A DNA stretch of 64,000 bases, taken from contig NZ_CANLZC010000008.1 of NCBI RefSeq assembly GCF_947495455.1, positions 1 to 64,000 on the forward strand, given 5' to 3'. Under the pieces are notes generated by a model. The model made no database searches, had not been told where the DNA came from, and saw only the letters and a list, made by a program, of their open reading frames with translations. Below, piece after piece: positions 27,712 through 36,937 of the stretch (position 1 is its first letter; every line of letters starts with the position of its first letter). Source of the DNA: an uncultured Shewanella sp. (GTDB lineage: Bacteria > Pseudomonadota > Gammaproteobacteria > Enterobacterales > Shewanellaceae). Both the position numbers and the translations under genes were made by a program.

Positions 27712-28467
27712 ATGTCTTTAATTTCAGTGGTGTTACCAGCAAAGAATGAACAGGGAAACATTGGTCAGTTAATTCAAGAAATTCACCAGAGTTTACACTC
27801 CGATTATTCATTTGAAATTGTGATCACAGACGATGGTAGTGATGATAGTACAGTGCAAGAAGCCATTGAAATGGCAAAATTTTGCGGTTGCTCATTACAA
27901 GTGTTATCCCATTCCCATAGCTGTGGACAAAGCACTGGCGTGTATAGTGCGGTGTGTCATGCCAAGGGTCATTGGATTATTACTTCCGATGCGGATGGGC
28001 AGAATGATCCTGCTGATTATCCCAAATTGATTGCCCTAGCGCAGCAGCAAGTGGCCACGCATTTCTGCATTGCGGGTTTTCGGCATCAACGTTTAGATAC
28101 GCCTTGGGTAAGATTTCAATCTCGCTTTGCTAACAAAGTAAGGCAAATATTATTGGCTGATGGTGTGCCTGATTCAGGCTGCGGATTAAAGCTTTTTCCG
28201 AAACAGACATTTATGTTATTGCCTTATTTTGATCATATGCACCGCTTTTTACCTGCGCTTATCAAGCGCCTAGGGGGAGAGATTATTATTTGCCCTGTGA
28301 ATCACAGAGACAGACGTGCTGGCGTTTCAAATTATAATGTCTGGAATCGATTGTGGGTGGGGATTATTGATCTATTTGGTGTTTTTTGGCTAAGACAACG
28401 CACTAAATATCCTGGATCTGTAACAGTGCGTTTTGATTCAAATGATGAAAAGTCCGCGGATCGTTAA
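27712..28467 (+). CDS. family 2 glycosyltransferase, lipid-phosphate sugar synthase type
   Basis: A 251-residue cytosolic-face GT-A enzyme. It shows LPAKNEQGNI, the nucleotide-sugar acidic motifs TDDGSDDST and SDADGQNDP (DxD-type), and a later GCGLKLFPK segment typical of dolichol/undecaprenyl-phosphate sugar synthases (DPM1, ArnC, RgtE). It has no C-terminal transmembrane pair, unlike ArnC. I chose ATG 27712; GTG 27700 is possible. Its stop overlaps the next start (taatg), so it is coupled to the VTT gene. It probably loads a sugar on undecaprenyl phosphate for the ArnT-like enzyme downstream (inference). Confidence 0.85.
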   Translation: MSLISVVLPAKNEQGNIGQLIQEIHQSLHSDYSFEIVITDDGSDDSTVQEAIEMAKFCGCSLQVLSHSHSCGQSTGVYSAVCHAKGHWIITSDADGQNDPADYPKLIALAQQQVATHFCIAGFRHQRLDTPWVRFQSRFANKVRQILLADGVPDSGCGLKLFPKQTFMLLPYFDHMHRFLPALIKRLGGEIIICPVNHRDRRAGVSNYNVWNRLWVGIIDLFGVFWLRQRTKYPGSVTVRFDSNDEKSADR

Positions 28468-29138
28468 TGAAAGTGTTTAAGGCTTTAGTGTTTTTGGCTG
28501 TCATTGCTTTATTAGTGACTGATGCCATTGAGCCTATTTTAGTGCGTCTGTCTGATGAAAATTGGATTAATTCATATTTGCAACAGCAAGGCATGATAGG
28601 TTATGTGTATGTGGTTTTAGCCACCTTTGTCTTTGTGTTGATTGGCGGCCCTAGGCAAGTAAATGGCTTGCTCTATGGTTATTTATTTGGGGCGCTTTAT
28701 GGGCTTGTATTTGCTGTGCTTGTGAGCTTAGTGGCGGCCAGTGTTAATTATTGGATTGCCCATTATCTGTTAGGGCATTGGTTAAGAGCTCATTTTTTCA
28801 AAAAAATAAACCAGTTTCACCAATTTTGTCAGCGTAAACCTTTTTATAAAGTACTCACGATACGCTTGTTTCCAGTGGGGAGTAATCTGCTCACCAATGT
28901 CTTTTGTGGCTGTATTAATATTCGGTATGTGTCTTTTATCACTGCCAGTGCCATAGGGTATATTCCGCAAACACTGATGTTTAGTTTAATGGGGGCGGGC
29001 ATCAATGCGTTGAATAATCAATTAATGTATTTAAGTTTTGTGCTATTTGGAGTGAGCATGTTGCTTACTCATTATTTGTATCGCGATCATATGAAATCAA
29101 AATTAGCATTTTTAAAGGATGATATTGTTAATGAGTAA
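28467..29138 (+). CDS. TVP38/TMEM64 (VTT-domain) membrane protein
   Basis: A 223-residue polytopic inner-membrane protein with the VTT/SNARE-associated signature FVLIGGPRQVNGLLYGYLFG. The matching second half has TIRLFPVGSNLLTNVFCG and ASAIGYIPQTLMF. Related DedA-superfamily proteins have been implicated in recycling undecaprenyl phosphate across the membrane. That role fits its position between a GT2 and a GT39 enzyme, but specificity is inferred. The ATG overlaps the GT2 stop by one base, and its own end overlaps the downstream gene by 8 bp. Confidence 0.87.
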   Translation: MKVFKALVFLAVIALLVTDAIEPILVRLSDENWINSYLQQQGMIGYVYVVLATFVFVLIGGPRQVNGLLYGYLFGALYGLVFAVLVSLVAASVNYWIAHYLLGHWLRAHFFKKINQFHQFCQRKPFYKVLTIRLFPVGSNLLTNVFCGCINIRYVSFITASAIGYIPQTLMFSLMGAGINALNNQLMYLSFVLFGVSMLLTHYLYRDHMKSKLAFLKDDIVNE

Positions 29139-30849
29139 TGAGATGCCGTTGCCGCAAAAACAGTATTATCAAACATTATTTTGGCTGCTCATGATTGGGT
29201 TCATTATTATTTTTGCAGGCATTGGATTACGGGATCCTTGGCCGGCTGATGAGCCTCGTTTTGTGGAAGTCGCGCGCGAGATGGTGGCATCGGGTAATTG
29301 GTTTTTTCCTCAAAGAGGCGGGGAGTTTTATCCTGATAAGCCGCCTATTTTCATGTGGTCAATGGCGATTTTGTATCTGTTAACGGGTTCCTTGTCTTGG
29401 ACCTTTTTATTACCAAATGCCGTGGCGAGTTTGATAACTTTATTGTGTGTATATGATTTAGGTGCAAGGTTGTGGAATATTAAAGTGGCAAAGAAAGCGG
29501 CCATATTATTGTTGGTTGCCCCTCAATTTGTGATCCAAGCGAAAACCGCCCAAATCGATGCTATGGTCGCCTGCTGGATAACCATTAGTATGTATGGGCT
29601 GATTCGGCACTTTTTTATCGGGCCTGCTAAATTATGGTATTTGTTTGCCTGGTTTTTTATGGGATTAGGCGTGCTGACTAAAGGCGTGGGTTTTTTGCCG
29701 ATATTTTTTCTTATTCCTATTTTTGTCTTGCATTATACCAAAGAATATCGGTTTGATGCTCAAATGAATATGCAGTTGTTTTTCGGTCCTTTAGTGTTAT
29801 TCATGGTGTTGCTCGCTTGGCTGATCCCCATTTTGTACTTTTCATATACCAGTGATAATCCCGACTTTGCGGCCTATCGGGATAATATTTTATTTAAACA
29901 AACTGCTGAGCGATATGTGAACTCTTGGGGGCATATTAAGCCTTGGTATTTTTTCTTTGTGAGTGTCATTCCGTTTTTGTGGTTTCCTTTGTACCTATTG
30001 ATGATCAACAAAGGATTTTGGCGAGAACTCAAGGCCTCTCCTGTGGCAATGTCATTATTAATTTGGGTTGGATTAGTGATAGTGTTTTTTAGTTTAAGTC
30101 CTGGTAAGCGAAACTTGTACATTTTACCTGCCTTGCCCATGTTTGCATTAGTCGTAGGGGCGTGTTGCTCATTATCACAGGTAAAAAAATGGTTTAATAA
30201 AGTGTTGGCATTCACAGGGATGATATTGGCGTTGGTGTTGCTTATTAGCGTGTTTTTGTGTCTTCTTAAATTACCGGCTATCACACGACAAGTGGGCGAG
30301 ACGACTTGGCCATTAGCTTTAGTCTGTTTAATCGGTGCAGGGACTTGGATAAGTGTTTTGTATGTGGGGTTTCGTCAAGATAAGCGAATGAGACTAAGCC
30401 TTTATCAATACGGTATTGGCATTGGTTTAACTTGGGTAGTCTATGGATTGATGGCTTATCCTGCGATGAATGAGGTTCGCACACCTGCTAAAGCGATTAT
30501 GGCTAAAGTACAGCAAGATATCGCGCCTGGTAGTGAAGTGGGGTTAGCACGATTTAAAGAGCAGTTTTTACTGTTTTCACCTATGCCTTTAGTGCATTTT
30601 AGTTATTTAGCCTCACCACAAGAACAAGATAAAAATGCTTGGTTATGGATGAAAGAAAAGCCAAATCGCTATCTGCTAACGCAAAAGTCTGACGATTTAT
30701 TGTGTTTTGAATCGTCAAAAGGGATAGACTTGGGCATTGCTCATCGCCGTCACTGGTTGTTATTGGGGCATGATGCAATGTTAGCAAGCTGTCCTAAACC
30801 TCAGCGAATACAGCGTTATGTTCAGGTAATGAAGCAAATTTATCAATAA
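29131..30849 (+). CDS. ArnT-like GT39 membrane glycosyltransferase
   Basis: A 572-residue polytopic transferase of the ArnT/PMT fold. The first periplasmic loop carries the signature DPWPADEPRFVEVAREM and then FYPDKPPIFMW, matching the DE-x-R and KPP motifs that hold the lipid-phosphate sugar donor. About a dozen hydrophobic helices follow, then a soluble periplasmic tail from ~475. AAGGA at 29115-29119 suits ATG 29131; ATG 29119 would place the ribosome site inside the codon. It would move a sugar from undecaprenyl phosphate to lipid A, core or another surface acceptor. Which acceptor is unknown. Confidence 0.87.
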   Translation: MSNEMPLPQKQYYQTLFWLLMIGFIIIFAGIGLRDPWPADEPRFVEVAREMVASGNWFFPQRGGEFYPDKPPIFMWSMAILYLLTGSLSWTFLLPNAVASLITLLCVYDLGARLWNIKVAKKAAILLLVAPQFVIQAKTAQIDAMVACWITISMYGLIRHFFIGPAKLWYLFAWFFMGLGVLTKGVGFLPIFFLIPIFVLHYTKEYRFDAQMNMQLFFGPLVLFMVLLAWLIPILYFSYTSDNPDFAAYRDNILFKQTAERYVNSWGHIKPWYFFFVSVIPFLWFPLYLLMINKGFWRELKASPVAMSLLIWVGLVIVFFSLSPGKRNLYILPALPMFALVVGACCSLSQVKKWFNKVLAFTGMILALVLLISVFLCLLKLPAITRQVGETTWPLALVCLIGAGTWISVLYVGFRQDKRMRLSLYQYGIGIGLTWVVYGLMAYPAMNEVRTPAKAIMAKVQQDIAPGSEVGLARFKEQFLLFSPMPLVHFSYLASPQEQDKNAWLWMKEKPNRYLLTQKSDDLLCFESSKGIDLGIAHRRHWLLLGHDAMLASCPKPQRIQRYVQVMKQIYQ

Positions 30850-30871
30850 GCTGCTTAAGGATGAAGTCGCA

Positions 30872-31882
30872 ATGAAGTATTTAGTCACGGGAGCAGCGGG
30901 ATTTATTGGCGCTGCTGTGGTAGAAAAGTTATGCGCTCAAGGACACCAAGTCGTAGGCATTGATAACCTCAATGATTATTACTCGGTGAGTTTGAAAAAA
31001 GCCCGTTTAGCCCATATCGCCCACCATTTATTTTGTTTTGTTGAGTTGGATTTAGCCAATAGGCAAGCCGTTTCGGCACTGTTTACTAAAGAGAAATTTG
31101 ATAAAGTTATTCATTTAGCGGCACAGGCAGGTGTACGTTATTCTATTGATAACCCAATGGCTTATGCCGATAGTAATCTCGTTGGGCACCTCACCATTTT
31201 AGAAGGTTGTCGCCATCATGATGTTCAACATTTAGTATACGCATCGTCGAGTTCTGTTTATGGCTTAAATCAAAAAAGCCCTTTTCAAACATCGGATCCT
31301 GTTGAACATCCTATTTCGCTTTATGCTGCCACGAAAAAGTCTAATGAATTAATGGCTCATACTTATTCGCATTTATATCAAGTGCCCACCACAGGGCTGA
31401 GGTTTTTTACTGTTTATGGTCCTTGGGGAAGGCCGGATATGGCACTCTTTAAATTTACTCGTGCGCTATATCAAGGGGAGTCGATAGATGTGTATAACCA
31501 TGGTGATATGCAACGTGACTTTACTTATATCGATGATATTGTAGAGGGCATTATGAAAATTAAAGATATCATTCCTAATGCATGCCAACACTGGAATGTT
31601 GAAACGGGTTCGCCTGCCAGCAGCTCGGCACCTTATAAAGTCTATAACTTAGGCCATGGTAGTCCCGTGAAGTTAATGGATTTTATCGATGCGCTTGAAC
31701 GGACAACAGGGCGGCTTGCACGTAAAAATATGCTGCCAATGCAATCGGGTGATGTGTATCAGACTTATGCCGACACAGAAGATTTATTTAAGATTATAGA
31801 CTATCGACCTCAAACACCAATCGATAAAGGAATTGCACGCTTTGTCCATTGGTATAAGGGTTATTATTCAATTAATGAGTGA
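30872..31882 (+). CDS. NAD-dependent epimerase, UDP-glucuronate 4-epimerase type
   Basis: A 336-residue short-chain-type sugar nucleotide epimerase. The N-terminal GAAGFIGAAVVEKL binds NAD. VVGIDNLNDYYSVSLK and GVRYSIDNPMAY are characteristic of UDP-glucuronate 4-epimerases. The catalytic pair is Tyr151-x3-Lys155 (YAATK), and TVYGPWGRPDMALFKFTRA lines the substrate site. It follows the GT39 gene by 22 bp and probably supplies the sugar nucleotide, UDP-galacturonate, to the GT2 enzyme three genes upstream. Its end is not followed by a clear terminator. Confidence 0.9.
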   Translation: MKYLVTGAAGFIGAAVVEKLCAQGHQVVGIDNLNDYYSVSLKKARLAHIAHHLFCFVELDLANRQAVSALFTKEKFDKVIHLAAQAGVRYSIDNPMAYADSNLVGHLTILEGCRHHDVQHLVYASSSSVYGLNQKSPFQTSDPVEHPISLYAATKKSNELMAHTYSHLYQVPTTGLRFFTVYGPWGRPDMALFKFTRALYQGESIDVYNHGDMQRDFTYIDDIVEGIMKIKDIIPNACQHWNVETGSPASSSAPYKVYNLGHGSPVKLMDFIDALERTTGRLARKNMLPMQSGDVYQTYADTEDLFKIIDYRPQTPIDKGIARFVHWYKGYYSINE

Positions 31883-31947
31883 GCACTAGTGCCACCGAGT
31901 ACTTGTTTCAAGTGCTTAGCGGTTAGAATTTAAGTGTACTTTACTTA

Positions 31948-31985
31948 ATGTGGGCCATCGGGCCATCATTTTTTGTGGCCCACAT
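31948..31985. repeat. 10-bp inverted repeat between convergent genes
   Basis: ATGTGGGCCA (31948-31957) and TGGCCCACAT (31976-31985) pair perfectly around an 18-nt loop, between the epimerase and the acidic-repeat gene. No T-tract follows on either strand, so termination is uncertain. Confidence 0.5.
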
Positions 31986-31989
31986 AGTG

Positions 31990-32280
31990 TTATTCGTTTT
32001 CGTCTTCACGTTCATCCTCGTGCTCATTATCGCCGTGGTTTTCGTCCTCACGTTCATTTTCGTATTCATTCTCGTGTTCGTCATCGCCGTGGTTTTCGTC
32101 CTCACGTTCATCTTCGTATTCATTTTCGTGTTCGTCATCGCCGTGGTTTTCGTTCTCGCGTTCGTCTTCGTGCTCATTATCGCCGTGGTTTTCGTCCTCG
32201 CGTTCGTTTTCGTATTCATCCTCGTGCTCATTATCGCCCTGATTTTCGTCCTCGCGTTCATTTTCGTATTCGTTTCCATC
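31990..32280. repeat. 54-bp tandem repeat encoding the acidic units
   Basis: On the + strand the unit contains tcgccgtggttttcgtcctc and is repeated about five times with few mismatches. One copy is 12 bp short, which is a whole-codon deletion that keeps the frame. High identity between units points to recent expansion or ongoing homogenisation. Confidence 0.85.
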
Positions 32281-32484
32281 CTCAGTATGCCTGTAACGGC
32301 TCAATAACAATGAAGTTTGCTCTACTGGCATGATGGAGAAGGAAGAGGGAAGATCGAGTGTTTGACCTATATTGTTTTGTTCGGCGAAGAGCCTATTAGT
32401 ATGCTTTGAAGAGTGAGAATGAAAGGCTAGACTGGCCGAGCCAAAAGCAAGGGTTAAAGCACATATTTTAGTAATGAATGACAT
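31990..32484 (-). CDS. exported acidic repeat protein (18-residue tandem units)
   Basis: A 164-residue protein with an N-terminal signal peptide (residues ~1-20, SASLAFHS), a short spacer and a C-terminal ~95 residues made almost wholly of Glu, Asp, Asn, His and Tyr. The repeat unit is 18 residues (EYENEREDENHGDNEHED). It appears about five times, one copy lacking four residues, and ends in a partial unit. AAGGATAGGAA precedes the ATG at 32484, which supports this strand and frame. Dense acids with spaced His suggest cation binding, for example calcium or another metal, at the cell surface or periplasm (inference). Overlapping open frames on the + strand are by-products of the repeat. Confidence 0.75.
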   Translation of the reverse strand: MSFITKICALTLAFGSASLAFHSHSSKHTNRLFAEQNNIGQTLDLPSSFSIMPVEQTSLLLSRYRHTEDGNEYENEREDENQGDNEHEDEYENEREDENHGDNEHEDERENENHGDDEHENEYEDEREDENHGDDEHENEYENEREDENHGDNEHEDEREDENE

Positions 32485-32690
32485 TTCCTATCCTTGTGAA
32501 ATGAATGAAGGGGATTAATAACTATTTTAGCTGATTTTGACGTTAATCATTATTGTAATTTGAGTATTGCACATGGTTTGTTATGTTTTTTGTCAACCTA
32601 CCAGACTTTCATCTATGCTTAATTATTGATAAGAATATGTAGAAAAAGTCGATTATTCAGTTTATTTTCAATGTGTGAAGGTGGGCCTTT

Positions 32691-34310
32691 ATGCTAAGGT
32701 TGGCAAATAGTAAGAAAATTCTATTGTTGAGTATTTTTTTTTATATGCAGGGTTGTAGTGACTCCACTTCTGGTGAGTTCGGCAATTTTACAACTTCGAC
32801 ATTTGATACTGAACAAAACTCATTAACGGTTCAAAGCATTTTAGTTAAAAATACCAGTACTAGCGATCCTCATACTTTTCATATTAGTTTAAATACCCAT
32901 TTGGGAAGCGCACAAGATATGCCAGCGTTTTCTTTGGTTAACGGGGAAGATTTTCCTTTATCTTGTGTGGCAAGTGATGAAACACAAGTCACACTAGCCA
33001 GTGAGGGTTTTTGTTATTTATACATTAAAAGTGATGCTCAAATCGATGTGGGAGAGTATGCAACGGCAGCATTAACCTTATCTGATAATGAGTATGATAG
33101 CGTGACTTATCAGCTGAAGGCGCAGAACCTTCTCTATGTGGGTGGGCTTTACACTTACCTTAATCAGGATACGAATATTAATATTGCCTATTGGAATGGC
33201 AGTGAATGGCAACAATTGGGTAATGTAGGGTCAAATAGCAGTGAAAGCTGTAATGGAGCCAACAATGATTTAGGTTTGCTTTATAGTTTAGTGCTTGATG
33301 AAACCACGGGTCATTTATTTGCTGCAGGTTGCATGAGTGAAATTGATGATATACCAGTGAATTTTATTGCTCAGTGGAATGGTGAGAGTTGGAATGGGTT
33401 AAACAGTGAGCTACCTTATGAAGTCAGGAGTTTACACTGGGATTCGAATACTGACGCTTTGTTTGTTGCTGGAGGCACTAATGCATTAGCAGGTGTCGAC
33501 GGGGCATTTGGTTACCTTTATCAATGGCAAAATGATACTTGGACTGATCTTGGCAGTGGTGATGACAGTCCAATCAATGCGCAAGTGACCTCATTATCTC
33601 TGGATGAAGACAATGCCTATTTATACTTAGGGGGAAAATTTACTGGGAATATCGATTCCCAATCGGCGAGTCGCATTGCCTTATATGATATTAATAATCA
33701 AGCTTGGTTCCGTTTAGGCGATGGCGTAGAAGATACGGTCAACGGATTATTTTTTAATGCTTATACTGACACTTTGTTTGTTGGAGGTTTTTTTTATCCT
33801 GGGATCACGACTTGGAATAACGCTCTCGCATCATGGACAAATATTGGCGTTGCTTGTCGAGTCGGTACGCCCCCTTGTGATGGGGATTCTGACAGCAGTG
33901 ATAATGCCAATGTGGTGGGGTATTTGGCCATTGATAAATATAGCATGTTTATTGGTGGGAACTTTACTTCCGTGGCGAATGAGTCTGATACGAATGCCGA
34001 AATTGATGCAGAAGGGTTAGCACAATATAATCCGATTATCGACTCATGGTCGAGTATTGATAATTCTCCGCCTGTGGAGTCTGGCTTTGTTAAACCCCTT
34101 ATTTATGTTGCAAATAATAATATTCTTTATGCTGCGGGTTCTTTTACCATCACTGAGAATGTGGATTCACCCATTTATAATATTGGTAAGTGGGATATAA
34201 GTAGCAGTGAATGGCAGCCACTCAGTAGTACTGAGGCGGGCCTTGATGGCAGTATAGAAACTATGGTTATAGTGTCGAAACAAGCGATTCCAACACTGGT
34301 GGACGAGTAG
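32691..34310 (+). CDS. beta-propeller-like surface lipoprotein
   Basis: A 539-residue predicted lipoprotein: hydrophobic leader, then MQGC with Cys22 as the acylation site. After a short N-terminal domain (to ~145) it contains repeated blade-like segments of about 50-60 residues. Each has a strand such as LLYVGGLYT, LFVAGGTNA, LYLGGKFT or LFVGGFFY and an aromatic closing strand (YWNGSEWQQLG, QWNGESWNGL, QWQNDTWTDLG). This is a Kelch/WD-like propeller pattern, not matched to a named family here. It is divergent from the acidic-repeat gene, and the two upstream regions share 206 bp. The role is unknown; propellers usually bind partners or glycans. Confidence 0.8.
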   Translation: MLRLANSKKILLLSIFFYMQGCSDSTSGEFGNFTTSTFDTEQNSLTVQSILVKNTSTSDPHTFHISLNTHLGSAQDMPAFSLVNGEDFPLSCVASDETQVTLASEGFCYLYIKSDAQIDVGEYATAALTLSDNEYDSVTYQLKAQNLLYVGGLYTYLNQDTNINIAYWNGSEWQQLGNVGSNSSESCNGANNDLGLLYSLVLDETTGHLFAAGCMSEIDDIPVNFIAQWNGESWNGLNSELPYEVRSLHWDSNTDALFVAGGTNALAGVDGAFGYLYQWQNDTWTDLGSGDDSPINAQVTSLSLDEDNAYLYLGGKFTGNIDSQSASRIALYDINNQAWFRLGDGVEDTVNGLFFNAYTDTLFVGGFFYPGITTWNNALASWTNIGVACRVGTPPCDGDSDSSDNANVVGYLAIDKYSMFIGGNFTSVANESDTNAEIDAEGLAQYNPIIDSWSSIDNSPPVESGFVKPLIYVANNNILYAAGSFTITENVDSPIYNIGKWDISSSEWQPLSSTEAGLDGSIETMVIVSKQAIPTLVDE

Positions 34311-34545
34311 TGATATTGGATGTCAATGCTTATACACAAGGATTCGTGTTATTAGTCAGTTTCACGGGTATCAACTCATTTTTATGATTGATTTCATCGT
34401 TTATTCACAATAATTAAAACGATTAAGTTTGTGGGTTGTTTTTGTTTTTTGTTAATTTTATTTTTTTTCGGAAGCAAAGCTCATATTGTTTTTGAATACT
34501 AGTGCCCATTAATTTTTATTTTAATTAAAGGATGATTGTTTATAT

Positions 34546-36516
34546 ATGGGTGCTTTTGACACTATTGGGGCTCGACTGCAAAATAATGCTTATGTTAATC
34601 AAGATGCGTTGCTCGCTCAATCAGGCAATGAGAAACAGCAGTTTCAAATTAAGAGTGAGTGGCATGATACTCAGGCTAAAATCGCTTATTTTAAAGAGGC
34701 TTGCCAAGTCTTCGTTGCTGAAATAAAAAGCCTATTTGGCGCTAATATCGCTCTTGATGTGATTAAGCAGGCACAAAACCTCGCCGATACCCATGAGCAA
34801 TGGATGAATTCAACCTCTGTTTTTGAATTTGACAGAGAAAATAAGAAGTTTGATGCTGCTCTTGCTAAATTACAAACCGAATGTGAAAAAGTTGGGGCTA
34901 TATTTAAACGAGATGGGGACCAGTTATCGATAGCGTTACCGGGTGAAAAGAATCCGCTTAAGTTTACCATTCCAACGCCGGATAGAGAGCATAAATTACA
35001 CTTGCAATATGATATGTTAAATAAAGTGGTTAATGAGCAACATCAGTGCGTTGCCAGTCATCCCGAGCTTGAAGGTAAAAAGCTATATAAATATAAACTT
35101 AATAGTATTTCTAATAATATCGCTGCAGTGGATTCAGCTAAAAAACAATTAGCTCAAATAGAAGACAGGAAGCAGCAGCAAGGGCAGTTTGTCGGTGGGT
35201 CCTTAAGAGACAAGTTGATGTCGGCATCTACTTCTGCTTCATCCGCTGAAACCGAGCAATGGCCTTCACACTGGCGGCATGATTATCGCCATCAAGATGA
35301 ATATGAAATCCACGGGAAATTGTATAAAGCATCGCATTCAGTGCTGAAACTAGCTGAATTAATTAATGAAAGTATTGATGGAGTGAATCAACAATATAGT
35401 TTCAAATTGAAACCCGTAGAGGGTGATGTGGTGCCATTTTTTGTTAATAACGACACTGGTGAAGAAGCAAAATATGCGAGTTTTAAGGAACTGACCACGC
35501 CTTATTATGAATATTTTTATTTCAAAGAGGCATTTGATAATGCTGGAATTTGTTATGGTTTTGAAGATAATGATCTTTTTGAGGAGTTTGGCGAAACGGT
35601 AACAGCGATTTCTTTGTCAGCGGCACAAGAGCCATTTTCGACTTCTGTGCTGGCTCAGTTACGTGAAGACTTTATAAATTGGAAGCAAGAGAGTCATTTT
35701 AGGTTATCAAGTCTAGAACATTCACCGGTACTTGATATTCCTAAGCAAGCAGAAGCGCTCATTCAGGAACAAACGACATTGGAAGATGCCGAGTTGATGA
35801 GCATCTTTATTGATTTAAAAATGCGTAAAACATTTGCAGCAACTAAAAATGATTCTCAATCTCTATTAGGAAAGGTAGAGGCTTGTTTGCGTGATATTCT
35901 TGCCGCCAAGAATGATAAAGCTAAGCTTGATGCGCAGAATAAATATCAAGCTGCGTTATTAGAATTACGTGCCTTGGGTAAAGTTATTGCGTTAGATGCG
36001 GGGGCGATGGCTAAGCAACAAGATCCTCAAGATCATAGGGATTGGGGAGTGAGTCACTCTTTCGTATTAAATGCAGTGGTAAAGCAGGAGGGAGAGCCAA
36101 AGTCGAAACTTGATGCCATTGAGCAGTATTTAAACGACAGGAGCAATAATAAGCCTACAAATGATGGTCGGTTTGTAACCTTTATGCGTTTAAGAGGTCC
36201 AGATTATAGTTTGTTTAATTCACTAATGAGTAATTGGTTGGAGATCAGTACATCAGCAAGCAGTATGGAACGCTTATATAATGTGATAGAAGGACAGTTA
36301 CTCGAAAAAAACAAGCAACTTGATTTTTATTTTGCAGCCGAGCGGCTGTATAAATATGCTCAAGAGAATGGCATTGAACTGTCACAGCCAAGTGGCAAAC
36401 ACCTTGCTATGATCCAAGCAGGGCATTCTCAGCGGGATGATTTCTGTGAAGAAAATGGCCTTCCAAAGGATAGCCTTTACAAAGGGTATATTCCTGACAA
36501 TTTGCTTAAAAAATAA
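34546..36516 (+). CDS. hypothetical 656-residue orphan protein
   Basis: I do not recognise this protein. It has no leader and no membrane segment. The N-terminal ~200 residues are helical and charged (KIAYFKEACQVFVAEIKSLF, NNIAAVDSAKKQLAQIEDR). A short Ser/Thr-rich linker follows (~225-240), then a mixed alpha/beta middle and a helical C-terminus (KVEACLRDILAAKNDKAKLD). The overall look resembles large effector-like or toxin-like cytosolic proteins. The ATG at 34546 has aaaggatg 13 bases upstream, a long spacing. It is isolated between long intergenic regions. Confidence 0.75.
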   Translation: MGAFDTIGARLQNNAYVNQDALLAQSGNEKQQFQIKSEWHDTQAKIAYFKEACQVFVAEIKSLFGANIALDVIKQAQNLADTHEQWMNSTSVFEFDRENKKFDAALAKLQTECEKVGAIFKRDGDQLSIALPGEKNPLKFTIPTPDREHKLHLQYDMLNKVVNEQHQCVASHPELEGKKLYKYKLNSISNNIAAVDSAKKQLAQIEDRKQQQGQFVGGSLRDKLMSASTSASSAETEQWPSHWRHDYRHQDEYEIHGKLYKASHSVLKLAELINESIDGVNQQYSFKLKPVEGDVVPFFVNNDTGEEAKYASFKELTTPYYEYFYFKEAFDNAGICYGFEDNDLFEEFGETVTAISLSAAQEPFSTSVLAQLREDFINWKQESHFRLSSLEHSPVLDIPKQAEALIQEQTTLEDAELMSIFIDLKMRKTFAATKNDSQSLLGKVEACLRDILAAKNDKAKLDAQNKYQAALLELRALGKVIALDAGAMAKQQDPQDHRDWGVSHSFVLNAVVKQEGEPKSKLDAIEQYLNDRSNNKPTNDGRFVTFMRLRGPDYSLFNSLMSNWLEISTSASSMERLYNVIEGQLLEKNKQLDFYFAAERLYKYAQENGIELSQPSGKHLAMIQAGHSQRDDFCEENGLPKDSLYKGYIPDNLLKK

Positions 36517-36539
36517 GAGGGAATAGCGGTGTGTTGACC

Positions 36540-36572
36540 AACAAGGCTATGTGTCATTGGCATGGCCTTGTT
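36540..36572 (+). terminator. 12-bp hairpin after the 656-residue gene
   Basis: AACAAGGCTATG (36540-36551) pairs with CATGGCCTTGTT (36561-36572), one G-U wobble, nine-base loop, 24 bp after the stop. The T-tract is poor (gttaac), so efficiency is uncertain. Confidence 0.55.
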
Positions 36573-36937
36573 GTTAACTACGGCACTTTTCAAAATGCTG
36601 CTAACATGTTGCCTGTATATACCTATAGGGCCTATATGTCAGGATAATGCGCAGCTTATCTTGATAACTTATCTTGTTATGTTAATAGTTAAGTTCACGA
36701 ACCTCAGCCTCATATGATAAAAAGGCAAACTGAGTCAGTATGTTACACTTCAAAACTCACTCATTCCGCTAATATTACTCATTTTTCCAGCTCAACATGC
36801 AGACATGTAGGTTAAAAATAGTCAGGTTATGACTTAATAAATGTTGAGTGTTGAATTCTGGTGAAAAGCTCAGTATGTTATTGATTAATAATGGCTGGCT
36901 TTAGCTAGCTATAAATAGCCATGAAATTCATAGGCTA
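36573..36937. other. AT-rich intergenic stretch
   Basis: About 365 bp with no credible gene. A small palindromic stretch (ttagctagctataaatagcc) lies near 36901. The attC-like structure follows immediately. Confidence 0.4.

Noticed and set aside
31948..32333. Open frames on the + strand (hydrophobic or Arg/His-rich) across the acidic-repeat gene
   Set aside because: They are the antisense and shifted readings of the 54-bp repeat; the minus frame has a signal peptide and a strong ribosome site, these do not.
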